DNA of 64,000 nt from Nonomuraea wenchangensis (GCF_900111685.1 NZ_FOHX01000024.1:82832-146831); one strand, 5' to 3'; positions 51,119-60,498 are shown, counted from the stretch's first letter. Notes: a model not told the origin generated them from the sequence alone. A program made the numbers and translations.

Positions 51119-52948
51119 GTGATACGCCGTATCGTCATCCTGCTCGCCGCCCTCTGCCTTGTCGGCCTCACCGGCATGACAGGCGTGGGAGCGGCCGCCG
51201 AGCCACCGCCCAACAAGCAGTACCGCGTGCAGGGGCCGTCCACCGCGCAGCAGCGCAGCGCCGTCGCCGCCACCGGCGCGGCCATCGAGGAGGTGGCCAC
51301 CGGCTCCGTGCTGGTCACGGCGACCGCGGCGGAGGCGGCCGCCATCCGGCGGCTCGGCTACCGGGTCGTGGAGGTGCCGCGGCCGGCGCCGCCGTCCGGC
51401 GTCGGGACGTTCGACTTCCCGGCCGCCGACTCGGCGTACCACAACTACGCCGAGATGAACGCCGAGATCAACGCCCTGGTCGCGGCGCACCCGAACATCG
51501 TCAGCCAGTCGACGTACGGGACCTCGTACGAGGGCCGCGCCCTGCGCCTGGTCAAGATCAGCGACAACGTCGGCACGGACGAGGCCGAGCCCGAGGTGCT
51601 GTTCACCGCGCACCAGCACGCCCGTGAGCACCTGACGGTGGAGATGGCGCTGTACATCATGCACCTGCTCGCCGACAACTACGGCACCGACTCCCGGATC
51701 ACGAACCTGGTCAACACCCGCGAGATCTGGATCATGCCGGACCTCAACCCCGACGGCGGCGAGTACGACATCGCCACCGGCAGCTACCGCTCCTGGCGCA
51801 AGAACCGCCAGCCCAACTCGGGCTCCTCGGCCGTCGGCACCGACCTCAACCGCAACTGGGCCTACAACTGGGGCTGCTGCGGCGGCTCCTCCGGCACGAC
51901 CTCCAGCGAGACCTACCGCGGCGCGAGCGCCGAGTCCGCCCCCGAGGTGCGGGCGACGGCCGACTGGGTGCGCAGCCGCGTCATCGGCGGCGTCCAGCAG
52001 ATCAAGTCGCACATCGACTGGCACACCTACAGCGAGCTGGTGCTGTGGCCGTACGGCTACACCCTGAACAACACCGCGCCCGGCCTCACCCAGGACGACC
52101 GCGACGCACACGCCACGCTCGGCCAGAACATGGCCTCCACCAACAGCTACACCCCGCAGCAGGCCAGCGACCTCTACATCACCGACGGCACGATCGACGA
52201 CTGGTTGTGGGGCGTCTACAAGATCTTCAGCTTCACGTTCGAGATGTACCCGACCGGCTCGAACCCCGGCTTCTACCCGCCCGACGAGCAGATCGTCCCG
52301 CAGACCACGCGCAACCGGGAGGCCGTGCTCCGCTTCCTCGAGTACTCCGACTGCGTCTACCGGATCATCGGCAAGGAGAGCCAGTACTGCGGCACCGGCA
52401 CGCCGCCGGTGACCGTCTGGTCCGACACGTTCGAGACCGCCACCGGCTGGACCGCCAACCCGGCGGGCACCGACACCGCCACCTCCGGCCAGTGGGAGCG
52501 GGGCGACCCCCAGGACACCACGTCCTCGGGCGCCAAGCAGCTCGGCACCACGGTCAGCGGCACGAACGACCTGGTGACCGGCCGCCTCGCGGGCAGCGCC
52601 GCCGGTGACTACGACGTGGACGGCGGCGTCACCACGATCCAGTCCCCGCCGATCACGCTGCCCGCCTCGGGCACGCTCAGCCTCTCGCTGTCGTGGTACC
52701 TCGCGCACGGCTCGAACGCCTCCAGCGCCGACTACCTGCGGGTCCGCGTGGTGGGCAGCACGACCTCGACCGTGCTCAACCAGGCGGGCGCGGCCTCCAA
52801 CCGCAACGGCGCGTGGGCCACGGCCACCGCGAACCTCAACGCCTTCGCCGGCCAGACCGTCCGCATCGTCGTGGACGCCGCGGACGCCGGCACCGCCTCC
52901 CTGGTCGAGGCCGGCATCGACGACGTCAGGATCACCCAGCAACCCTGA
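51119..52948 (+). CDS. Secreted M14-family zinc carboxypeptidase with C-terminal beta-sandwich
   Basis: A 609-residue exopeptidase. Signal peptide MIRRIVILLAALCLVGLTG...GAAAE (cleavage near residue 27), a short propeptide to about 95, then the M14 domain with zinc ligands in HQHAREHLTVE (HxxE) and the histidine in HIDWHTYSELVLWPYGY, and the catalytic glutamate in FTFEMYPTG. Residues 430-609 form a P-domain/jelly-roll-like module (TVWSDTFETATGW) seen on secreted actinomycete proteases. GTG start with AGGAGG five bases upstream. A strong hairpin follows the stop. Confidence 0.93.
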   Translation: MIRRIVILLAALCLVGLTGMTGVGAAAEPPPNKQYRVQGPSTAQQRSAVAATGAAIEEVATGSVLVTATAAEAAAIRRLGYRVVEVPRPAPPSGVGTFDFPAADSAYHNYAEMNAEINALVAAHPNIVSQSTYGTSYEGRALRLVKISDNVGTDEAEPEVLFTAHQHAREHLTVEMALYIMHLLADNYGTDSRITNLVNTREIWIMPDLNPDGGEYDIATGSYRSWRKNRQPNSGSSAVGTDLNRNWAYNWGCCGGSSGTTSSETYRGASAESAPEVRATADWVRSRVIGGVQQIKSHIDWHTYSELVLWPYGYTLNNTAPGLTQDDRDAHATLGQNMASTNSYTPQQASDLYITDGTIDDWLWGVYKIFSFTFEMYPTGSNPGFYPPDEQIVPQTTRNREAVLRFLEYSDCVYRIIGKESQYCGTGTPPVTVWSDTFETATGWTANPAGTDTATSGQWERGDPQDTTSSGAKQLGTTVSGTNDLVTGRLAGSAAGDYDVDGGVTTIQSPPITLPASGTLSLSLSWYLAHGSNASSADYLRVRVVGSTTSTVLNQAGAASNRNGAWATATANLNAFAGQTVRIVVDAADAGTASLVEAGIDDVRITQQP

Positions 52949-52959
52949 CCTGCCATCGC

Positions 52960-52989
52960 CTCCCGCCGTACGATCCCGTACGGCGGGAG
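52960..52989 (+). terminator. 13-bp terminator hairpin after the carboxypeptidase gene
   Basis: Perfect arms CTCCCGCCGTACG (52960-52972) and CGTACGGCGGGAG (52977-52989) with loop ATCC, starting 12 bp after the stop codon. There is no T-tract; stem strength and position argue for an intrinsic terminator. Confidence 0.75.
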
Positions 52990-53093
52990 CTCAGGCCAGG
53001 TGGATCGCCGCTCGGCCGCAGTGAGCGCAGGGACCCTTCCCTTTTTGGGTCTTGTAAGGGCGAGGTGTCAAGGCTACGATCGGCCCACAACTC

Positions 53094-53110
53094 TTAGGAA
53101 ACTTTCCTAA
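53094..53110. promoter_or_regulatory. Palindromic operator before the chitinase genes
   Basis: TTAGGAAACTTTCCTAA is a perfect palindrome with 8-bp arms and one central base, in A+T-rich DNA 125 bp before the first chitinase start. Similar TTAGGAAA-TTTCCTAA elements precede secreted polysaccharide hydrolases in other actinomycetes, where ROK-family or similar repressors bind (from memory). A repressor-binding site controlling both chitinases is inferred. Confidence 0.6.
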
Positions 53111-53234
53111 CAGTAAACGACCAATCGGACAAAACCTTACAGCCCCCGCAAACGCGTGGCTCGTGCCGTACGGCTCGCTCTCTCACCCCCCGGTGCGAGG
53201 CGTACGGCACGTCACCCCCCGTAAGGAAGAGCCC

Positions 53235-54812
53235 GTGAGACACCGCCCAACCCTCCTGGCGTTCGCGAGCCTCGTCCTCGCCCTCATCGCCGCCCCGGCC
53301 CCCGCCCACGCCGCCACGGCGACGGCGACCTTCACGAAGGTCTCCGACTGGGGCTCCGGCTTCGAGGGCAAGGTCACCGTCACCAACGCCACCACCACGG
53401 CCATGAACGGCTGGAACGTGCAGTTCGACGTCCCCGCCGGCTACTCGATCCCGTCCGCGTGGGACGCGGTCATGACGAGGAGCGGCCAGCACTACACCTT
53501 CACCAACCCGTCCTGGGCCCCCGCACTCCCCGCCGGCGCCGGCGCGAGCTTCGGCTTCAACGGCAGCCCCGGCGGCTTCCCCGGCATCACCGGCTGCACG
53601 CTCAACGGAGCACCCTGCGGCGGCGGCGGACCGTCACCCGGCGTGCCCGGCAGGCCGGGCGCCGCCTCCGCCACCTCCACGACCGGCTCGATCACCCTCA
53701 CCTGGGGCGCCTCCTCGGGCACGGTCACCGGCTACCGCGTCTACGAGGGCGCCACGGTCAAGGCCACGGTCAGCGGCACGACCGCGACGATCGGCGGCCT
53801 CGGCGCCTGCGAGAGCCACACCTACACGGTCAAGGCGTACAACGGCGAGGGCGAGTCGGCGGCCGGCGACCCCGTGACCGCCACCACCGCCGGCTGCACG
53901 GGAGGCGGCGGCACCCTGCCCAAGCACTTCCTCACCGGCTACTGGCACAACTTCGTCAACGCCGCGACCGAGCTCAGGCTCTCGGCCGTCCCCGCCGAGT
54001 ACGACCTCGTCGCCGTCGCGTTCGGCGAGGCCACGGCCACGGCGGGGCAGGTCGCCTTCGCCGTGGACGCCGGCCTGTCCACCGCGCTCGGCGGCTACAC
54101 CGACGCCCAGTTCAGGGCCGACGTCCAGGCCCTGCACCAGCGGGGCAAGAAGGTCATCCTGTCCGTCGGCGGCGAGGCCGGGCGGGTGCAGGTCGCCGAC
54201 GCGGTCGCCGCGACCCGCTTCGCCGACTCGGTGTACGCCCTCATGCAGAGCTACGGCTTCGACGGCGTGGACATCGACCTGGAGAACGGGCTCAACGCGA
54301 CGTACATGGCCCAGGCGCTCCGGTCGCTGCGTGCCAAGGCCGGCGCCAACCTGATCATCACGATGGCCCCGCAGACCATCGACATGCAGTCCACCGGGAT
54401 GGAGTACTTCAAGCTCGCCCTGTCGATCAAGGACATTCTCACGGTCGTCCACACCCAGTTCTACAACTCCGGTTCCATGCTCGGCTGCGACCAGGCGCAG
54501 GCGTACGCGCAGGGGACCGTCAACTTCATGACCGCGCTGGCCTGCATCCAACTGGAGAACGGCCTGCGCCCCGACCAGGTGGCGCTGGGCCTGCCCGCCG
54601 GGCCGGGCGCGGCGGGCGGAGGCGTGGTCGCACCCTCCCTCGTCAACCAGGCGCTCGACTGCCTGGCCCGACGTACGAACTGCGGATCTTTCACGCCGCC
54701 TCGCGCGTACCCGGACATCCGGGGCGCGATGACCTGGTCCATCAACTGGGACGCCAGCACCAACTGGTCCTTCAGCAAGACCGTCAAGCCGCACCTCCAG
54801 GGAATGCCATGA
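53235..54812 (+). CDS. Secreted GH18 chitinase with CBM2 and fibronectin III domains
   Basis: A 525-residue secreted chitinase. Signal peptide to about residue 27 (ending APAHAA), CBM2-type cellulose/chitin-binding module (about 28-120: FTKVSDWGSGFEGKVTVTN, WNVQFDVPAGYSI), one fibronectin III repeat (about 138-220), then a GH18 catalytic barrel with the active-site run FDGVDIDLENG (DxxDxDxE, glutamate the acid). It hydrolyses beta-1,4-GlcNAc chains outside the cell. The GTG at 53235 has AAGGAAGA just upstream and fits the signal peptide. Its stop overlaps the next chitinase start (ATGA). Confidence 0.94.
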   Translation: MRHRPTLLAFASLVLALIAAPAPAHAATATATFTKVSDWGSGFEGKVTVTNATTTAMNGWNVQFDVPAGYSIPSAWDAVMTRSGQHYTFTNPSWAPALPAGAGASFGFNGSPGGFPGITGCTLNGAPCGGGGPSPGVPGRPGAASATSTTGSITLTWGASSGTVTGYRVYEGATVKATVSGTTATIGGLGACESHTYTVKAYNGEGESAAGDPVTATTAGCTGGGGTLPKHFLTGYWHNFVNAATELRLSAVPAEYDLVAVAFGEATATAGQVAFAVDAGLSTALGGYTDAQFRADVQALHQRGKKVILSVGGEAGRVQVADAVAATRFADSVYALMQSYGFDGVDIDLENGLNATYMAQALRSLRAKAGANLIITMAPQTIDMQSTGMEYFKLALSIKDILTVVHTQFYNSGSMLGCDQAQAYAQGTVNFMTALACIQLENGLRPDQVALGLPAGPGAAGGGVVAPSLVNQALDCLARRTNCGSFTPPRAYPDIRGAMTWSINWDASTNWSFSKTVKPHLQGMP

Positions 54813-56509
54813 GATTTCGCAGCAAACTCGCCGCATCATTCGCCTGCACGGTCCTCGCCCTCACCGGCGCCGGCCTCCCGGCCGCCGCCCAGGCCGACAG
54901 CCAGGCCGCCCAGAGCAGCGTCCGGCTGCTCGCCGCCGCCTGGGCCCCGTGGACCGCCTACGCCACGGGCGCGGTCGTCACCTACAACGGCGTCGACTAC
55001 GTCTGCCTCCAGGGCCACACCTCCCAGCCCGGCTGGGAGCCGCCGAACGTCCCCGCCCTCTGGAAGGTCTCCTCAGGCGGCGGCACCGACACGACCGCGC
55101 CGTCGGTGCCCGGCAACCTCCGCTCGACCGGCGTCACCTCCAGCAGCGTCTCGCTCGCCTGGAACGCCTCCACCGACAACGTCGGCGTCACCGGCTACAA
55201 CGTCTACCGGGGCGGCAGCCTGGTCACCACCGTGACCGGCACCACCTACACCGACACCGGCCGCGCCGCGAACACCGCCTACACCTACACCGTCCGGGCC
55301 CGCGACGCCGCCGGCAACCTCTCCGGCGTCAGCAACTCCGTGACCGCCACCACCTCCGGCGGCAACACCGGCGCGCCCGGCCAGCCCGGCACGGTCAGCA
55401 CCTCGGTCACCAGCTCCAGCGTCTCGCTGAGCTGGGGCGCCTCCTCCGGCACGGTCACCGGCTACCGCGTTCACGAGGGCTCGACGCAGAAGGCGCAGGT
55501 CACCGGCACGTCCGCGACGATCTCCGGCCTCGGCGCGTGCACGACCCACACCTACACCGTGAAGGCGTACAACTCGGCAGGCGAGTCGGCCGGCCGTGAC
55601 GCCACCGCCACCACCAGCGGCTGCACCGGCAACCCGGCGAAGATGGCCGGCGCCCCCTACCTCTACATGGGCTGGGGCAACCCGCCCAACCCGGGCACCG
55701 TCATGGACGCGACCGGCGTGAAGTCGTTCACGATGGCGTTCATCCTCTCCAGCGGCGGCTGCACCCCCGCCTGGGACGGCAACCGCGCGCTCACCGGCGG
55801 CGCCGACCAGCAGGCCATCAACACGATCAAGTCGAAGGGCGGCAGCGTCCAGATCTCCTTCGGCGGCTGGCAGGGCAACAAACTCGGCCCCAACTGCGGC
55901 AGCCCCGAGGCGTTCGCCGGCGCCGTGCAGCAGGTGATCAACGCCGTCGGCCCGGCGGTCGTCGACTTCGACATCGAGAACACCGACGAGTTCGAGAACT
56001 ACACCGTCCAGGACCGCATCCTGAACGGCATCAAGATCATCAAGGCCAACAACCCGAACGTCAAGGCCGTCGTCACCTTCGGCACCACCACGACCGGCCC
56101 GAACTCGCACGGCGTCCGCCTGATCAACCAGGCCAGGGCGCTCGGCGTGCCGATCGACAACTTCACCATCATGCCGTTCGACTTCGGCAGCTCCAACATC
56201 TACCAGGACACCGTCAACGCCTCCGAGGGACTGAAGAACGCCCTCAAGAACGCCTACGGCTGGACCGACGCCCAGGCGTACGCCCACATGGGCATCTCGG
56301 GCATGAACGGACTGTCCGACCAGCAGGAGCTGACCACCACCGCCGCCTGGACGCAGATCCGCGACTGGGCGAAGTCCAAGGGCCTGACCAGGCTCGCGTA
56401 CTGGGCCGTCAACCGCGACCGGGGCTGCCCCGGCGGCGGCGTGACGTCCAACTGCAGCGGCATCTCCCAGTCCGACTGGGACTTCACCAGGATCACCGCC
56501 GGTTTCTGA
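54809..56509 (+). CDS. Secreted GH18 chitinase with CBM5/12 and two fibronectin III domains
   Basis: A 566-residue secreted chitinase. Signal peptide to about residue 30, a CBM5/12 chitin-binding module (WAPWTAYATGAVVTYNG, then VCLQGHTSQPGWEP), two fibronectin III repeats (about 97-185 and 190-270), and a GH18 barrel. The active-site strand reads VVDFDIENTD: the DxDxE catalytic core is intact while the first aspartate of DxxDxDxE is alanine, as in ChiA-like subgroups. The second fibronectin III repeat is almost identical to that of the upstream chitinase (WGASSGTVTGYRV). Translationally coupled to it. Confidence 0.94.
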   Translation: MRFRSKLAASFACTVLALTGAGLPAAAQADSQAAQSSVRLLAAAWAPWTAYATGAVVTYNGVDYVCLQGHTSQPGWEPPNVPALWKVSSGGGTDTTAPSVPGNLRSTGVTSSSVSLAWNASTDNVGVTGYNVYRGGSLVTTVTGTTYTDTGRAANTAYTYTVRARDAAGNLSGVSNSVTATTSGGNTGAPGQPGTVSTSVTSSSVSLSWGASSGTVTGYRVHEGSTQKAQVTGTSATISGLGACTTHTYTVKAYNSAGESAGRDATATTSGCTGNPAKMAGAPYLYMGWGNPPNPGTVMDATGVKSFTMAFILSSGGCTPAWDGNRALTGGADQQAINTIKSKGGSVQISFGGWQGNKLGPNCGSPEAFAGAVQQVINAVGPAVVDFDIENTDEFENYTVQDRILNGIKIIKANNPNVKAVVTFGTTTTGPNSHGVRLINQARALGVPIDNFTIMPFDFGSSNIYQDTVNASEGLKNALKNAYGWTDAQAYAHMGISGMNGLSDQQELTTTAAWTQIRDWAKSKGLTRLAYWAVNRDRGCPGGGVTSNCSGISQSDWDFTRITAGF

Positions 56510-58088
56510 CCAACTGCGTCGGCTTGAGCGGCACGCCGAGACCCGGCGGCCGGTAGGTCGGCAGGGCCTCGCCGTACTCGCGCATCCAGGCGTGGTCCAC
56601 CAGCAACCGCATCCGCCCGTCCGCGACCCGGCCGGCAGGCCCGGGCGCGGGCGGGCGCCCGCCCAGCCTGGCGACCGCCGCGCCCACCAGCTCGGGGCTC
56701 GGCGGCGCCAGGTCGCAGTGGTCGTCCGGCCCGATCAGCAGGTCCACGTCCGGCGGCAGCGGATAGATCGGCCGGGGGAGCGCCAGCACCCGCGGCGGCG
56801 GAGCCATCGGCCAGCCGTCGCGCACCGCCTCCAGCAGCACCGACCGCGACGTACGGCGCGCGAACAGCCCCTCGGCGAGCGCCCAGCTCAGCGCCCCCAC
56901 GTCCGCGCGGTCCTCGCCACAGGCGTGCAGGCACAGGTAAGGCACCAGCGGGATCCCCGCCGTGCCCGCCTGAGCCCACCCGCCGCCGCACCCCGTCAGC
57001 ACCAGCAACGCCAGCATCGCCCGGTAGGCGGTGTCGGCGTGCGCCGTGTCCAGCCGGCCCGGCACGATCACGCACCGGCCGTCCGTCTTCTCCGCCGTCA
57101 CCCCCAGCTCGCGAGCGATCTTCACCGCCCGCGACGCGGGCACCCCCGTGCACGCCTCCTGCCAGGCCGGCGTGTACGGCTCCGCGCGGTCGCCGTACCC
57201 GTCCGGCCACCTGCCGGGCAGACCCGGCCGGGCCACCCCGTAATCGGCCAGCAGCAGGTCGAACACCGTGGTCAGCAGCTCGTCCCCGTCCCGCAGCACC
57301 GGCACGCCGCGCCGCAGCACGCCCGGCCCGTCGTCGAAGCGCGGCAGCAGCACCTCCACCGCCTCGCCCGGCCCCTCGCGGTCGTACAGGCTGAGCCGGT
57401 CGCACACCCGCCCCGCCGCCTCGCCCGGCACGTACGCGCCCTCCCGCTCCCGCAGCCGCACCAGGAACGGCAGGTCCGTGAACTCCGCCGCGTGCGCGCC
57501 GAACGGCGTGCGGTCCAGGAAGAACTCCTTCAGCAGCACGTGCCCCATCGCCATCGCCAGCGCGCCGTCCGTGCCCGGCCGCACCACCAGCGTCTCGTCC
57601 GACAGCCGGGTCGGATGCGGGCCGATCGCGACCACCTTCTGCCCCTTGTACCGCCCGGCGATCACCCAGGGCGTGTCCGCGGTCCGCGCCAGCCGGTTGT
57701 TCTCCCCCCACAGCAGCACGTACGCCGCCCGCCCCCAGTCCTCCGCCCGCGGCGCGCCACCGAACCGCTCCCCGAGGACCTGCTCGGGCGCGCACGGATG
57801 CTCGGTCAGCACCGCCCCGCCCAGCCCGCCCACCAGCGCCGCCAGCGGCGAGGTCGCCAGCGCCGCCACCCGCTCACGGCCGTGCTCGGCGGCCGTGTGC
57901 ACGATGGCCGCCGCGGCTATCTCGGCGGCGGTGCCGTCGTCGAGCGGAACCCGCCGCTCGCCGCGCATTCCGGTGTACTGCTGAGAGTTCCCTGTGAGTT
58001 TCGCCCACGCCGCGACGGGGTCGTGCAGCCCATCCCTCACCTCGAAATAGAGCCTGACCAGTGCCTGGTTGACCTGCGATCCCCCCAT
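56493..58088 (-). CDS. Shortened NarG-like (respiratory nitrate reductase alpha subunit) protein
   Basis: A 531-residue protein matching only the middle of molybdopterin enzyme NarG (normally about 1,200). RLYFEVRDGLHDPVAAWAKL, the cofactor-domain-like RYKGQKVVAIGPHP, PGTDGALAMAMGHVLLKEFF, LPFLVRLREREGAYVPG, LLTTVFDLLLADYGVARPG and PYTPAWQE follow NarG order. The N-terminal [4Fe-4S] domain and the SFYDWYCDLP active-site strand with the molybdenum-ligand aspartate are missing. No narH, narJ or narI genes are near. Probably a relic or a repurposed paralogue. The ATG at 58088 is chosen; it overlaps the chitinase 3' end by 17 bases on the opposite strand. Confidence 0.7.
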   Translation of the reverse strand: MGGSQVNQALVRLYFEVRDGLHDPVAAWAKLTGNSQQYTGMRGERRVPLDDGTAAEIAAAAIVHTAAEHGRERVAALATSPLAALVGGLGGAVLTEHPCAPEQVLGERFGGAPRAEDWGRAAYVLLWGENNRLARTADTPWVIAGRYKGQKVVAIGPHPTRLSDETLVVRPGTDGALAMAMGHVLLKEFFLDRTPFGAHAAEFTDLPFLVRLREREGAYVPGEAAGRVCDRLSLYDREGPGEAVEVLLPRFDDGPGVLRRGVPVLRDGDELLTTVFDLLLADYGVARPGLPGRWPDGYGDRAEPYTPAWQEACTGVPASRAVKIARELGVTAEKTDGRCVIVPGRLDTAHADTAYRAMLALLVLTGCGGGWAQAGTAGIPLVPYLCLHACGEDRADVGALSWALAEGLFARRTSRSVLLEAVRDGWPMAPPPRVLALPRPIYPLPPDVDLLIGPDDHCDLAPPSPELVGAAVARLGGRPPAPGPAGRVADGRMRLLVDHAWMREYGEALPTYRPPGLGVPLKPTQLVRNRR

Positions 58089-58204
58089 GCAAAAAGTTGA
58101 ACACACAGCGCGAGGTCGTATCGCGATACGTGTCGGCATGTCGGGGATAAGAATCGGAACCCCTGGTGGCAGCACCCGGATTGATGCGGCAGGCTAGTTG
58201 CGCC

Positions 58205-59587
58205 ATGGATTACGCAGTCCTCACGGGGATCGTCCTCGTCGCCGGTGTCCTGTCCGCCCTCGTCGCGCAGTGGCGTGACTGGCGCCCACCGCTCGCCGTC
58301 GCCATCGTGGTCGGCATCGCCGTGCGGCTGCTCATCATGTACACCTCGGCGATCGACAGCTGGCAACCCGTCGACTTCGTCGAGAGCTTCAAGCCCGCGG
58401 GCGAGGCGGTGCTCCGCGGCGAGGACCCCGTGCTGGCCAGCGAGGGCGGCTGGCACTTCCTGCCGACCATCCCGTACGTCTACGGCATCCTGCTCTGGCT
58501 CGGCATCCCCTGGGAGTACGCCGGCCGCCTGGTCACCGTCGTCGCCGACATCGTGCTCATCCCGCTGGTCGCCAAGCTGGCCGGCGGCCCCAAGGCCAAC
58601 CTGCGCGCCCTCCAGTACGCGCTCAACCCGCTCGCCCTGCTCGTCGCCTGCGTGCACGGCCAGGTCGAGCCGGTGGCGCTGGTGTTCGGCGTGGCCGCCT
58701 TCGTGGTCGCCCGCGGCCCCGGCGAGCCCGAGCGGCCCGGCATCACCACCGACGTCGTCGGCAGGGCGCGGGCCGGCCTGGCCGCCTACGGCGTGAAGGC
58801 CGCGGCCGTACGCGTCCTCGGCCGCGGCGGCCTGCTGCACCGCGCCCTGACGGCCGGCCCCGGCGACCGCGCCCACCTCAAGCGCGGGGCGCTCGCCGGC
58901 GTGCTCATGGGCCTCGCCCTGTGCGCCAAGAGCTGGCCCATCTGGCTGGTCCCCGGCATGCTGCTGCTCCTGCCCAACCTGCGCTCGCGCATCGCCGCCC
59001 TGTTCACCACCGGCGCGGTGCCGCTGTTCTTCTTCGTCACGCTGCCGGTCTTCGCCGGCACCGCGATCGACGAGCTCCCCAAGGTCATCGACACCATCCG
59101 GTCCATCCGGCCGATCGTCGGCGAGTACGGCTGGACGCCGTGGTTCACCGGCGGCGACTGGGCGCTCCGCGACGACCTGGCCTCGTTCGGCACGAACCTC
59201 ATCTACGTCTGCGTGATCGCGGCCATCCTCATCTGGCGGCGGGCCGACCCGATCGACATGACCACCGCCATCCTGCTGATCTTCATGGTGGTCACGCCGC
59301 GCCTCGGCGCCCAATACCTCCTGTGGTTCATGCCGTTCCTGGTGGCCCGGCCGACCAGGTTCGCCTGGCCGGCCATCCTCGCCGTCTCGCTCTGGACCGG
59401 CTACGGCTACCTCTACATGACCCAGTTCGACACCAACACCTGGTGGCACCTGCACTCGCTGTGGTCGCGCGCCTCCATCGTGCTGCTGCCGATCCTGCTG
59501 CTGGCCATGCCGTGGGGCCGCCGCGACGCGACGGCCCCCGCCCTGGCCCGCACGCCCGAGCAGTCCAAGGTCACCTCAGTGGCATAG
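58205..59587 (+). CDS. GT87/GT-C-like polytopic membrane protein
   Basis: A 460-residue membrane protein with about ten helices, resembling GT-C fold mannosyltransferase-like (GT87) proteins: an early acidic loop (AIDSWQPVDFVESFKPAGEAV), YALNPLALLVACVHGQVEPVAL and VVTPRLGAQYLLWFMPFLV. GT87 enzymes use polyprenyl-phosphate mannose in lipid glycosylation; the activity here is inferred. A charged linker (about residues 177-225) separates two helix groups. It is divergent from the NarG-like gene and converges on the erm-type gene with a 12-base overlap. Confidence 0.68.
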   Translation: MDYAVLTGIVLVAGVLSALVAQWRDWRPPLAVAIVVGIAVRLLIMYTSAIDSWQPVDFVESFKPAGEAVLRGEDPVLASEGGWHFLPTIPYVYGILLWLGIPWEYAGRLVTVVADIVLIPLVAKLAGGPKANLRALQYALNPLALLVACVHGQVEPVALVFGVAAFVVARGPGEPERPGITTDVVGRARAGLAAYGVKAAAVRVLGRGGLLHRALTAGPGDRAHLKRGALAGVLMGLALCAKSWPIWLVPGMLLLLPNLRSRIAALFTTGAVPLFFFVTLPVFAGTAIDELPKVIDTIRSIRPIVGEYGWTPWFTGGDWALRDDLASFGTNLIYVCVIAAILIWRRADPIDMTTAILLIFMVVTPRLGAQYLLWFMPFLVARPTRFAWPAILAVSLWTGYGYLYMTQFDTNTWWHLHSLWSRASIVLLPILLLAMPWGRRDATAPALARTPEQSKVTSVA

Positions 59588-60400
59588 CCGCTCCCACAGC
59601 GTCACCCACTGGCCGGGGTGGACGTGGCCCACGACGGCGTCGCGGTCCACCCCCGCCGCCCGCAACGCGGTGTCCACCCCCTCGTAGCGGGCGCGCAGCG
59701 AGGCGCGCACCGAGCCGCCGGCCCCGCCGAAGCCCAGCTCCACCAGCTCCTGCCAGGAGCGACGACCCTGGACGAGCGGCTCCGGCCGCCGCCGGATCAG
59801 CAGGATCGCCGAGTCCACCGACGGCACGGGACGGAAGCTCTCCCTGCCGATCCGGTCGCCCAGCCGCCAGTCGAACCACGGCCACGACTCCACCGTGACG
59901 AGGCTCCAACGGCCGTAGTCGCCGGTCCGCTTGCGGGCGTACTCGCGCTGCGTGAGCAGCGTCGCCCCGGTCAGGCCGGGCGCCCGCAGGCACCAGTCCA
60001 CGATCCGCGACGTGGCCGCGTACGGGATGTTGCCCGCCACCGCGAACGGCTCGCGCGGCGCGCGCGCCGCCGTGAAGTCGCCCCTGACCACGTCGATCCG
60101 CGGGTGGGAGCGGGTGCGCGCGGCCAGCCGCCCGGCCAGCAACGGATCGAGCTCGTAGCCGAGGACGCGAGCCCCCGCCTCCGCCAGCGCGAAGGTGAGC
60201 GCACCCTCGCCCGGCCCCGGCTCCAGCACCAGCCCCTCGGGGGCGGCGGCCTTCACGACCAGCTCGACGGCATGCCGGTCCACCAGGAAGTTCTGCGAGA
60301 GCGTGCGCCGCGCCCGATCCCGGGGCGTACGGCCGCCGCCGCTGTTCCTGGCCTTCTTCTGAGTGTGTGAATAGTTTCCGTGTGCGAAATTCTGCGCCAC
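59576..60400 (-). CDS. Erm-family 23S rRNA (adenine-2058-N6)-methyltransferase
   Basis: A 274-residue rRNA methylase. RRTLSQNFLVDRHAVE is the Erm signature; SAM motif I is LEPGPGEGALTFALAE, then YELDPLLAGRL, and the catalytic motif IV is GNIPYAATSRIVDW (N-I-P-Y). It resembles ErmE-type enzymes conferring macrolide-lincosamide-streptogramin B resistance; KsgA is excluded by length and the LSQNFL-type start region, though not absolutely. A basic N-terminal extension (about 30 residues) precedes the core. The GTG start follows AAAAGGG. A leader peptide and hairpins precede it, suggesting drug-inducible attenuation. Confidence 0.88.
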   Translation of the reverse strand: MAQNFAHGNYSHTQKKARNSGGGRTPRDRARRTLSQNFLVDRHAVELVVKAAAPEGLVLEPGPGEGALTFALAEAGARVLGYELDPLLAGRLAARTRSHPRIDVVRGDFTAARAPREPFAVAGNIPYAATSRIVDWCLRAPGLTGATLLTQREYARKRTGDYGRWSLVTVESWPWFDWRLGDRIGRESFRPVPSVDSAILLIRRRPEPLVQGRRSWQELVELGFGGAGGSVRASLRARYEGVDTALRAAGVDRDAVVGHVHPGQWVTLWERLCH

Positions 60401-60460
60401 AGCACTGCCCTTTTCGGGTCCTCGAGAGTGAACAGGTCTCGAAGGGCCCTGGGCACGCGT

Positions 60461-60498
60461 GCGGACGCGCTGCCTCAGCTCGTGTTCGACGCGTCCGC
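60461..60498 (-). promoter_or_regulatory. Hairpin between leader peptide and erm-type gene (attenuator candidate)
   Basis: On the minus strand GCGGACGCG (60498-60490), overlapping the leader stop codon, pairs perfectly with CGCGTCCGC (60469-60461) across a 20-nt loop. Further inverted repeats follow: TCGAGA/TCTCGA (60422-60427, 60437-60442) and CCC-GAAAA-GGG over the erm ribosome-binding site (about 60408-60417). This arrangement allows mutually exclusive folding when a ribosome stalls in the leader. Confidence 0.5.

Noticed and set aside
59576..60400. Calling the methylase KsgA (16S rRNA dimethyltransferase)
   Set aside because: The RRTLSQNFLVD start, basic N-terminal extension and leader-peptide arrangement fit Erm rather than KsgA.
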